64,000 nt of DNA from Frankia sp. AgB32. GTDB taxonomy: Bacteria; Actinomycetota; Actinomycetes; Frankiales; Frankiaceae. Made by a program: the position numbers and the translations under genes. Below, one piece after another: positions 53,164-59,775 of the stretch. The stretch lies in the NCBI RefSeq assembly GCF_023243045.1, contig NZ_JALKFX010000010.1, positions 32,008-96,007 on the forward strand, given 5' to 3'. Every line of letters begins with the position of its first letter. The first letter of the stretch is position 1. The notes under the pieces were generated by a model. It was not told where the DNA came from. It ran no database searches and saw nothing but the letters and a program-made list of their open reading frames with translations.

Positions 53164-54357
53164 GTGACCTTAGTGACCATCTCGGTGCTGGCCCTGGCGG
53201 TGCTCGGCGTCCTGCGGCCGCCCCCGCGGATGTCCGCCTGGGTCCCGCCGGTCGCGGGCGCCGTGCTGTTGCTGCTGGTCGGTGTGCTGACGCCGGCCGA
53301 GGCCGTGGACAGCGTGCGCCCGCTGGTGACCCCGCTGGCGTTCCTGCTGCTGGCGGTGCCGCTGGCGGTGATGCTCGACCGGGTGGGGTTCTTCTCCTCG
53401 GTCGCGGCCCTGGTCGACACGGGCCGCAATCCCCTGCTCGGGCTGTGGATCCTCGCGGCCGCGGTGACCACCTTCCTCAACCTCGATGCATCGGTTGTCC
53501 TGCTCACGCCGCTCTACATCCACCTCGCCCGCCGCCACGGCCTGAACCCGGTGATGCTGGCCCTGCAGCCGGTGATGCTGGCCAGCCTCGCGTCGTCGGC
53601 GTTACCGATCTCCAACCTCACCAACCTGATCGCCGCGAGCCGCTACCACCTGGGGGTCGCGGACTTCCTCGTCCGGCTCGGACCAGCGTCTCTGGTGGCC
53701 GTCACCGTCGGCTGGTTCGGCTACCGCCGCGCCGGCAGTGAGCAGGCCGCGCCGGAGCGCATCCGCGATGCCGTGGACCCGAGAGCGCTGCGGATCGGCA
53801 CACCGATCGTGCTGTTCGTGATCCTCGGCTTCACCCTGGGCGACGCGCTCGCAGTCCCGGCCTGGCTGGTGGCCCTGGTGGCGGACGTGCCGCTGCTCGT
53901 GCTCACGTGGAGGTCCGGGCGGACGATCTCGATCTCCGAGATTCCCTTCGGCGCCGCGGCACTCGCCGTCAGCCTCGGGGTGATCGCGAGTGCCGCGGCG
54001 CCGCATCTGGGCCTGGGCACCGTCTTCCACGGCAGCGGGCCGATCGCGGAGCTTCGGGTGGCGGGCGCGGCCATCGTCGGTGCGGTCACCATCAACAACC
54101 TGCCGGCGCTGCTCATCGGCCTGCCGCTGGCCGACCCGGCCCACGGGCAGTTGTGGGCGCTGCTGTTCGGCGTCAACTTCGGCCCGGCGCTGGTGCTGCA
54201 CGGTTCGCTGGCAGGTCTGCTCTGGCAGAGCACCGCGGCCCGCCTCGACGTCCACATCTCTCCTGCCCAGTACACCCGATTCGGCCTGCGGATCGGCCTT
54301 CCGGCGCTGCTCGCGGGACTGGGAACCCTGCTCGCCACCAGCGCCGTCGCAGGCTGA
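53164..54357 (+). CDS. ArsB/SLC13-type ion transporter
   Basis: 397 residues from GTG 53164, 9 nt after the stop of the giant protein. About 10-11 membrane helices. The two re-entrant-type signatures are FLNLDASVVLLTPLYIHLAR and GAVTINNLPALLIGLPL, and SALPISNLTNLIAASRYHLG lies between. The family includes arsenite and NhaD-like or dicarboxylate carriers. No ars gene is nearby, so arsenite is not assured. The short gap with no clear ribosome site suggests translation coupled to the giant gene. Confidence 0.85.
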   Translation: MTLVTISVLALAVLGVLRPPPRMSAWVPPVAGAVLLLLVGVLTPAEAVDSVRPLVTPLAFLLLAVPLAVMLDRVGFFSSVAALVDTGRNPLLGLWILAAAVTTFLNLDASVVLLTPLYIHLARRHGLNPVMLALQPVMLASLASSALPISNLTNLIAASRYHLGVADFLVRLGPASLVAVTVGWFGYRRAGSEQAAPERIRDAVDPRALRIGTPIVLFVILGFTLGDALAVPAWLVALVADVPLLVLTWRSGRTISISEIPFGAAALAVSLGVIASAAAPHLGLGTVFHGSGPIAELRVAGAAIVGAVTINNLPALLIGLPLADPAHGQLWALLFGVNFGPALVLHGSLAGLLWQSTAARLDVHISPAQYTRFGLRIGLPALLAGLGTLLATSAVAG

Positions 54358-54388
54358 CCACCCCTGGCGATGACGAAACGGACCTCCG

Positions 54389-55585
54389 GTGAGCCTGACT
54401 CCCTCCACCACCCTCGATGTCGTGCTCCTGCTGCCCGCGGGCATGCGCGAGCAGTCTGTCCACTCCAGCCGTCTGCTGGCCGACCGCATGGCGGCCGACG
54501 GGCGCCCGTCGTGGTTTCGGCTCGGCGAACCGTTTCCCGGCGCCGCCCCCGACCGCGGCGTCTGCGAGCCCCACATCTCCCTGTTCATGCTGACCGTCGG
54601 GGCGGACGAGACGCAACAGGTCGTCGACACGGTCCGGACACTCGCGCAAGCCCTGCCAGCACTGGCCGCGGTGGGCCACGAGTACCGCCACAACCCCTTC
54701 GGCGCGGCCGAGCTGCACTACCTACCGTCACCAGAGTGGGTTGCTCTGCAGCAGGAGGTGCTCACCGCGGTCGAACCCCTGCGTCGGGGCCGCCTGCGCG
54801 ACGTCGGGCCGGCAGGTGATCGGCTCGCCGACGTCGTTGCCGGCAGGGTGCCGGCCGATCCAGCCGGGCGCCGCCAGCTCGTGCGGTACGGCTATGACGA
54901 GGTGACGGACAGCGAGAGCGACCGCTTCCGTCCACACGTGACCCTGTGTTGGCCGCAGGACCCCGCGACCCGGGTCGGGCTGGATGGCCTGCCGGATCCG
55001 GGGGTCTACTCCGGCGCGCTGTCCACCGTCGCCGTGTATGGCATGAGCCCGTACGGGACCTGCACGGTGCGGTACTGCGCGGCTGCGCTGTCCGGCTCCC
55101 GGCCGGCGGCCCTCGACTCGCCGGAGTCCCGCTCACAGGCGTCCGGGGCTGGTGGTTCCGGCGAGGATGAGCGAGCCACCGAGCGATGGGAACAGCCGGG
55201 CGAGAGCCCTCGAGCGCACGGCCCGACGAGCACCTCCGAGCACGCAGTAGTTGGATCTGAACTCGATCGGGGTGATGCCGCAGTCCCGGAACGCTCGCAC
55301 CAACGCCGAGTAGGTGAACGGGCGGATGTGCAGCCGCAGGTAGGGGTGACCGGGATCGACCTGCCGCGGACTGCGGCCGAACAGGAAACGAACCCGGTCC
55401 TGCAACGTCGCGAGATTGGGCGTGGTCACCACCAGCACCCCACCCGGCACCAGCGCCCGTCGGCATTCGAGCAGGAAGCCGAGCGGATCGAAGAGATGCT
55501 CGATGAGCTCGCCGGCGAACAGGCCATCCAGTACCGCGTCGCGGAACGGCAGTGGCCGCGACAGATCCGCCCTGACCAACGGTAG
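54389..55585 (+). CDS. 2H phosphoesterase-like protein with antisense C-terminal extension
   Basis: GTG 54389, 31 nt after the transporter. The first about 240 residues form a 2H (LigT/CPDase) fold. Its two His motifs are EPHISLFML (H62, S64) and RPHVTLCWPQ (H183, T185). The superfamily opens or makes cyclic phosphates, including ADP-ribose 1'',2''-cyclic phosphate and 2',5' linkages. After about 55110 the frame stays open for 158 more codons, opposite a methyltransferase gene, and is low in complexity (SRSQASGAGGSGEDERATER). The natural stop may have been lost. Confidence 0.75.
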   Translation: MSLTPSTTLDVVLLLPAGMREQSVHSSRLLADRMAADGRPSWFRLGEPFPGAAPDRGVCEPHISLFMLTVGADETQQVVDTVRTLAQALPALAAVGHEYRHNPFGAAELHYLPSPEWVALQQEVLTAVEPLRRGRLRDVGPAGDRLADVVAGRVPADPAGRRQLVRYGYDEVTDSESDRFRPHVTLCWPQDPATRVGLDGLPDPGVYSGALSTVAVYGMSPYGTCTVRYCAAALSGSRPAALDSPESRSQASGAGGSGEDERATERWEQPGESPRAHGPTSTSEHAVVGSELDRGDAAVPERSHQRRVGERADVQPQVGVTGIDLPRTAAEQETNPVLQRREIGRGHHQHPTRHQRPSAFEQEAERIEEMLDELAGEQAIQYRVAERQWPRQIRPDQR

Positions 55586-55846
55586 CGACGCGCGGTCCGA
55601 CCGAGCCGGGTCGGCCACCAGGTCAACCATGGTGACGCGCGCACCTCGGCGACTCAGCATCGCGCTCACCGCGTCCGAACCGGCACCAAGATCCGCGAGC
55701 CTGGGCTCGGCGCTGAGCCGCCGGGCCTCCCGCAGCAACAGCTCGGCGGCCTCCGTGATCCGCCGGGCATGGTAGGGCTGCGCCAGGTAGCCGTCCGCGA
55801 CCCCGGCCGCGAAGGTGGACAGGTTGGCCCGGACGATCTCATCCAT
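55133..55846 (-). CDS. Class I SAM-dependent methyltransferase (second in operon)
   Basis: 237 residues from ATG 55846, overlapping the previous stop by 8 nt. Motif I LADLGAGSDAVSAML, acidic strand VTMVDLVADPA, motif IV region LFAGELIEHLFDPLGFLLEC and ALVPGGVLVVTTPN mark the Methyltransf_11 group. The end LRLHIRPFTYSALVRAFRDC is common in this group. It closes the minus-strand operon and runs into the antisense tail of the 2H gene. Substrate unknown, perhaps a nucleotide-derived product given the neighbours. Confidence 0.87.
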   Translation of the reverse strand: MDEIVRANLSTFAAGVADGYLAQPYHARRITEAAELLLREARRLSAEPRLADLGAGSDAVSAMLSRRGARVTMVDLVADPARSDRASLPLVRADLSRPLPFRDAVLDGLFAGELIEHLFDPLGFLLECRRALVPGGVLVVTTPNLATLQDRVRFLFGRSPRQVDPGHPYLRLHIRPFTYSALVRAFRDCGITPIEFRSNYCVLGGARRAVRSRALARLFPSLGGSLILAGTTSPGRL

Positions 55847-56534
55847 GCTGTCGCGCGGACCGCGTCGAGGCCGCCGGATCACAGCCGAGCAGCCGGGCAA
55901 CCTCGCCAGCCGCGCGCGCCCCCTGAGCAGGCGTGCACAGCTGCCGGCGAACCCGGTGACTGCGCCCGTCGATCGGTCCCACCGACAGGTCCAGCTGGCC
56001 CGGGCGCCTGGTCGCAAGAACGATGGTCGCCGCGTTCGCCTCGCGGATCTCGGTCAGGTGGAACTCGCCGGCCGGCAGCTCGTAGCTCTGTCCGCGGGAG
56101 TAGGTCGTCGTCGCCACGCGGCTGCAGGAAACCAGCGTCGGAGTCATGTCGATCCGGTCCTCGCCAGCACTGCTGTGGATTTCGAAAAGGCGGTGCGTGG
56201 CGGATGCTGACGGGGTGACGCGCAGCACGTGGTTGCACAGCCAGCCAGCCACGATCGTGCTGTGCAGGTCCCAGCGGTGGCAGTGAACGGGCGAGGTCGT
56301 CGGGCTCTCGGCCTCGTACCACTCGGCCCAGAGGTGGACGCACACCCCGCCCCAGGCCGTGCGCAGCACCGGGATGCACAGAAAGCCGAGCGGATGCAGG
56401 ACGACACGGGACTGCCCCGCGCGTGCCCTGCTCAGCGCGAGCCGCAGCCAGGGCGGCGTGAGGACCCAGGACCGCGCCCGGACGATCTCGTCGCGCAGCG
56501 CCGACGCGGGCGTCGGTGCCGGGAAGCTCCGCAT
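55839..56534 (-). CDS. Cupin-like protein of unknown function
   Basis: 231 residues from ATG 56534, 4 nt after the Macro gene. The core looks like a small beta-barrel with clustered histidines: LWAEWYEAES, VHCHRWDLHSTIVAGWLCNH, then TYSRGQSYELPAGEFHLTEI, which resemble the two cupin metal motifs. No close family comes to mind. The last 20 residues are Arg-rich and overlap the next gene. Possibly a metal-dependent enzyme or ligand-binding barrel acting on the same small molecule as its neighbours. Confidence 0.7.
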   Translation of the reverse strand: MRSFPAPTPASALRDEIVRARSWVLTPPWLRLALSRARAGQSRVVLHPLGFLCIPVLRTAWGGVCVHLWAEWYEAESPTTSPVHCHRWDLHSTIVAGWLCNHVLRVTPSASATHRLFEIHSSAGEDRIDMTPTLVSCSRVATTTYSRGQSYELPAGEFHLTEIREANAATIVLATRRPGQLDLSVGPIDGRSHRVRRQLCTPAQGARAAGEVARLLGCDPAASTRSARQHG

Positions 56535-56538
56535 CCCG

Positions 56539-57705
56539 TCAACTACCCGTCGGTTCGACCTCGGCCGTCCGGGCCAGCGTGCTCAGACAGGCGTCGAGAT
56601 CACGGTGGTTCCACGCGGCGAAGTACACGTCCGTCACGAGAGTGTCGGGATTTGCGATGAAGTACGAGATGGCGGCGCTCAGCAGCCTGGGCGCCAGCAG
56701 GTTCACATCGCCGCCGCCCTCGCCGGTACCCATCATCGGAAAGACGATCGTGCGCAGGTTCTCCCCGCGCCATCGCGGGCTGTCCATCCGCTCGAGCGCG
56801 ACGGTGACGCACCGCTCCACCTCGTTGACGACCTGGTACCCACCGCCCGGTGCGCCGTGGACGGTGGCGGCATGGAAGATCTTTCTCACGCCGCGGGCGC
56901 GGGCCAGTTCACCCGAGCCCGTCGCGTGCACGGTGCCGGCGTTGACACTGGCCCGGGTGCCGAGGACCGCCGCGAGCTCGCTGGCCACCGTGTCCTCGAT
57001 GATCTGCCCGTCGTCATCCTTGCGGGCACCCTCATACCTGATCATGGCGGAGAGCGACCGATCGTAGAACCGGGCCATCTGGAGGTTGGTGTTCTCCGAG
57101 TTCACCCAGACGTCGATACCACGCCAGTGCCGGATGTCACCGGTGATCAGGTTTATACGCCGGTCCGGTTGGCCGACAAGTTGGTACGCGTACTTGCGCT
57201 GGATGGTGATGCGCTCGCGCCGCCAGTCCCGCTGCGCGTCCTGGACCAGGCTGTATATCGGACTGTCGGGTTCGTTCGACTGTATGCCGAAGGCAATGAA
57301 CCGGCAGATCTCCGCCCTCGTCTCCTCGAACGACCCGTCGGGCCCCGGGTATTCGATAATCCGCAGGTCACGGATGTTGAAGGGCACGTCGGCGCCACGC
57401 ATCTTCGTGATCACCGTCATGGTGGGTTTGAGTGCGTGCCGCACGCCGAGCTCGTAGAAGACGTTCGGGTTGGCTGTCGTGATGTCAACCACGGCGAGGT
57501 CATCGACGGCGATATGGCGAAGCATGTCTCGGTGTATCAGGCCGGCCTGGGGTATGCGGTCGCACCGCACCGCGCTGAATCCCATGGTTCCGACCGCCGC
57601 GGCGAAGACGTCCTCATACAGCCGGTCGAAGTCGATCACTCCCCCGTCTGTCCCCGTCCGCTGACCGTACGGCGAGATGACAAAGCACTTTCCCCGGCCA
57701 TTCAT
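56539..57705 (-). CDS. Nucleoside-deoxyribosyltransferase/TIR-like domain fused to Macro domain
   Basis: 388 residues from ATG 57705, 4 nt after the NUDIX stop, with GGAGGG upstream. Residues 5-150: Rossmann-like NDT/TIR-like fold, KCFVISPYGQ, RCDRIPQAGLIHRDMLRHIA, VVDITTANPNVFYELGVRHA with a candidate catalytic Glu (E85). Residues 184-375: Macro domain, INLITGDIRHWRGIDVWVNS, ENTNLQMARF, FHAATVHGAPGGGY, TIVFPMMGTGEGGG. The first domain type cleaves N-glycosidic bonds of nucleosides or NAD; Macro binds ADP-ribose derivatives. One polypeptide could cut and hold or process the product. Confidence 0.85.
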   Translation of the reverse strand: MNGRGKCFVISPYGQRTGTDGGVIDFDRLYEDVFAAAVGTMGFSAVRCDRIPQAGLIHRDMLRHIAVDDLAVVDITTANPNVFYELGVRHALKPTMTVITKMRGADVPFNIRDLRIIEYPGPDGSFEETRAEICRFIAFGIQSNEPDSPIYSLVQDAQRDWRRERITIQRKYAYQLVGQPDRRINLITGDIRHWRGIDVWVNSENTNLQMARFYDRSLSAMIRYEGARKDDDGQIIEDTVASELAAVLGTRASVNAGTVHATGSGELARARGVRKIFHAATVHGAPGGGYQVVNEVERCVTVALERMDSPRWRGENLRTIVFPMMGTGEGGGDVNLLAPRLLSAAISYFIANPDTLVTDVYFAAWNHRDLDACLSTLARTAEVEPTGS

Positions 57706-57709
57706 CTGG

Positions 57710-58294
57710 CTACCCTCCGGGTTGGTCCAGCCTGTCCGCGAGCCAACGCAGACCGATCAGCGTCTTCGCGTCCACGATCTCTCCGCTGTCCAGCAGCTTC
57801 GGGAGGTGGGCCAGCGGAATCTCGAGCGTCTCGATGTCCTCGCCCTCCTCCGGAAGTCCCCCGCCACAGCCGGTTCGCAGCTCGGCGATCACCTCCGCAT
57901 GGAAGAGGTGAACGCGCTCCGACGAACCACCCGGCGAGGTGTAGAAGACCGAGATGGGATCCACCCGCGAGACCTCGTATCCCAGCTCCTCGAAGATCTC
58001 CCGACGGATACACGCCTCCGGCGTCTCGCCCTGCTCGATGACGCCCGCGACGAGTTCCAGCAGCCAGCCCGGGCCGGTTCGCGCCGTGGGGAAACGGAAC
58101 TGGCGGGCCACGATCGCCGTCCCCTCGACGGTGTTGACGATGACCGCGGCGGCGGAATCGCCGCGTTCCAGGCTCAGCCGCCGCACCAGGCCGGACATCT
58201 GCCCGTTCGGGAGCTGGTAGCGGACCTTCGCCTCGACCACGCGAAAGTAACTGTCGAAGACGGTCCTCACCGCCATGATGTCGACGGACCTCAC
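57710..58294 (-). CDS. NUDIX hydrolase, ADP-ribose pyrophosphatase type
   Basis: 194 residues from GTG 58294 (GGGAGGAG 8 nt upstream), coupled to the previous stop by GTGA. The Nudix box is perfect: G84 VIEQG E90 TPEACIR REIFEELG (84-105). The upstream GWLLELVAG and downstream ISVFYTSPGGSSERVHLFHA match the ADPR-pyrophosphatase/NudK group, which splits ADP-ribose or sugar nucleotides. Role in this operon: likely breakdown of the ADP-ribose-like product handled by the Macro protein. Confidence 0.92.
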   Translation of the reverse strand: MRSVDIMAVRTVFDSYFRVVEAKVRYQLPNGQMSGLVRRLSLERGDSAAAVIVNTVEGTAIVARQFRFPTARTGPGWLLELVAGVIEQGETPEACIRREIFEELGYEVSRVDPISVFYTSPGGSSERVHLFHAEVIAELRTGCGGGLPEEGEDIETLEIPLAHLPKLLDSGEIVDAKTLIGLRWLADRLDQPGG

Positions 58295-59070
58295 GCCTGC
58301 GCTCCTCCCGTTGCAACCTGTCTGGACGAGATCAGCCACGACATCGACGACAAGGCCGGGCAGGTACGCACAACGGACCGGAAGTCCGGCTCCAGGCGGA
58401 GCGCCAGCTCTCGGATCGCCCGCAGCCCGACGTCATGCACGAGGTGCAGGCCACGGCTGCTGTGCCGCCAGCTCGGGTACTCGTTGACCACGAACCGGGC
58501 CGGACGGCACCGCTCGAGGTAAAGCGCGAAGTCGGCCACCATTCTTTCGACCGCCTCGTCGACCTGGCCAGGACTGCTCGCGAGGTGACGCCAGGTTCGC
58601 ACAACACCGTCGGAACAGACCGACCCCGCCCGCATCGCGCCGAAGACCCGCTCGGCATCGACGACCGGCAGGCACGCGTTGAGAATGACGTCGTCGAGGA
58701 CGTGGTTTGCGGCGAGCAGATCCACGGGTTCCGCCGGCAGCCCCCGCGCGGCGGGCAGCGAGACAGGCGAGGTCAGTACCCGCGCGTTCGGCAGCAGCCG
58801 GCAGTATTCGGCCTGGGCCCACCGCCGGGCCGACGCGTTGGGCTCCACCAGGAGCAGGTTCCCGCGGAAACCTATCGCGGCGAGTCCGAGCCCGATCTTC
58901 GCCGAGAATCCGGGCCCGATCTCGATGACCGTTCCCTCGGGTGAAAGGCGGAGCCACCGAAACCAGCGAGCCCACTGCCGTCCCACCTGCATGGCCCAGT
59001 CACGCGCATCATCACGGTCCCGATCCCACCCGGGCCGGGGGCAGCCGATCACAGCCGTCACGGGAGCCAT
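58291..59070 (-). CDS. SAM-methyltransferase-like protein, first gene of the operon
   Basis: 259 residues from ATG 59070; an in-frame TTG at 59088 is possible. Motif I reads TVIEIGPGFSAKIGLGLAAI, followed by LLLVEPNASARRWAQAEY and ANHVLDDVILNACLP. That suits a class I Rossmann methyltransferase of the type that takes an SAM-derived aminocarboxypropyl or methyl group. The C-terminal FVVNEYPSWRHSSRGLHLVHDVG is not familiar. It overlaps the NUDIX start by 4 nt and leads the five-gene operon. Confidence 0.75.
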   Translation of the reverse strand: MAPVTAVIGCPRPGWDRDRDDARDWAMQVGRQWARWFRWLRLSPEGTVIEIGPGFSAKIGLGLAAIGFRGNLLLVEPNASARRWAQAEYCRLLPNARVLTSPVSLPAARGLPAEPVDLLAANHVLDDVILNACLPVVDAERVFGAMRAGSVCSDGVVRTWRHLASSPGQVDEAVERMVADFALYLERCRPARFVVNEYPSWRHSSRGLHLVHDVGLRAIRELALRLEPDFRSVVRTCPALSSMSWLISSRQVATGGAQA

Positions 59071-59311
59071 GGCAACTGGCGGAAACAAGCTGGGAGGAAA
59101 AACTCCCCGGTCGGCTTATGATTTGATTTGCGGAAGGCGGCGCGGGGCGTTCGAGCGGGCGCCGCGGCACTCCGCAGCGAGACGCCACCTGGAGCCCTGC
59201 GGCGGGGCCCAGCGATCATGCGGGAACCTTACCGCGAATCGTCCACATAATCGATAGTGATTAACCTGATTTCTGACCGAACACCGTAGATGGACGGCTT
59301 CTCCGGGTTCC
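59071..59311. promoter_or_regulatory. A/T-rich promoter region of the methyltransferase-NUDIX-Macro operon
   Basis: Two A/T-rich pockets stand out in a very GC-rich setting: about 59112-59135 and 59245-59275. The second contains an inverted repeat TAATC-N6-GATTA at 59248-59263, a plausible operator. It is the only sizeable gap before five packed genes, so regulation of the operon should lie here. Confidence 0.5.
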
Positions 59312-59491
59312 TCACGACCCATGCGCAGCGGAATGACGGGCATCCAGGGCGGCGAGTGTGGTGCTGTCGAGGGAGACAGATCCGGCAGCTACGTTCGCCA
59401 TGAGGTGTTCCGGGTCGGCGGTGCCGGGGATGAGCAGCACGTTCGGCGCGTGGTGGAGCAGCCAGGCCAGGCCGACCTGGGCGGGGGGCAG
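59312..59491 (-). pseudogene. C-terminal fragment of an aldo/keto reductase
   Basis: About 58 codons ending at 59312 match the last helices of aldo/keto reductases: PPAQVGLAWLLHHAPNVLLI, PGTADPEHLMANVAAGSVSL, DSTTLAALDA. The barrel and the catalytic Asp/Tyr/Lys/His residues are missing upstream; the frame continues into antisense of a TetR relic. Not functional. Confidence 0.75.
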
Positions 59492-59531
59492 GGGATGCCA
59501 TGGGCCCTCCTTCGAGGTGGGAGCATGGACG

Positions 59532-59702
59532 GCAGCCGGGTCGCTGCGCTCGGACGTCGATCCCGAAGCCGTCACGATGATGCTCCTCGGCGTGTTCCTC
59601 TCGACCACGGCCATCGACACGCGGGAGAAGGTCGACCAGCTTCTCGACCTGATCCTCGACGCCCTGCGCCGCCCAGACCGGGCTCGATGTCACTCATCGT
59701 GA
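59532..59702 (+). pseudogene. C-terminal fragment of a TetR-family regulator
   Basis: About 56 codons with a TetR ligand-domain end: SDVDPEAVTMMLLGVFLSTT, AIDTREKVDQLLDLILDALR. The helix-turn-helix half is absent. It lies head-on beside the aldo/keto reductase relic, as regulator and target often do, so both probably decayed together. Confidence 0.65.
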
Positions 59703-59775
59703 GGATGCGGCAACCCGGAGAGAGATGGACGATGGGTCGGTCCGGGAAATCCGTGGATGAAGCGGAGGCGTCGCG

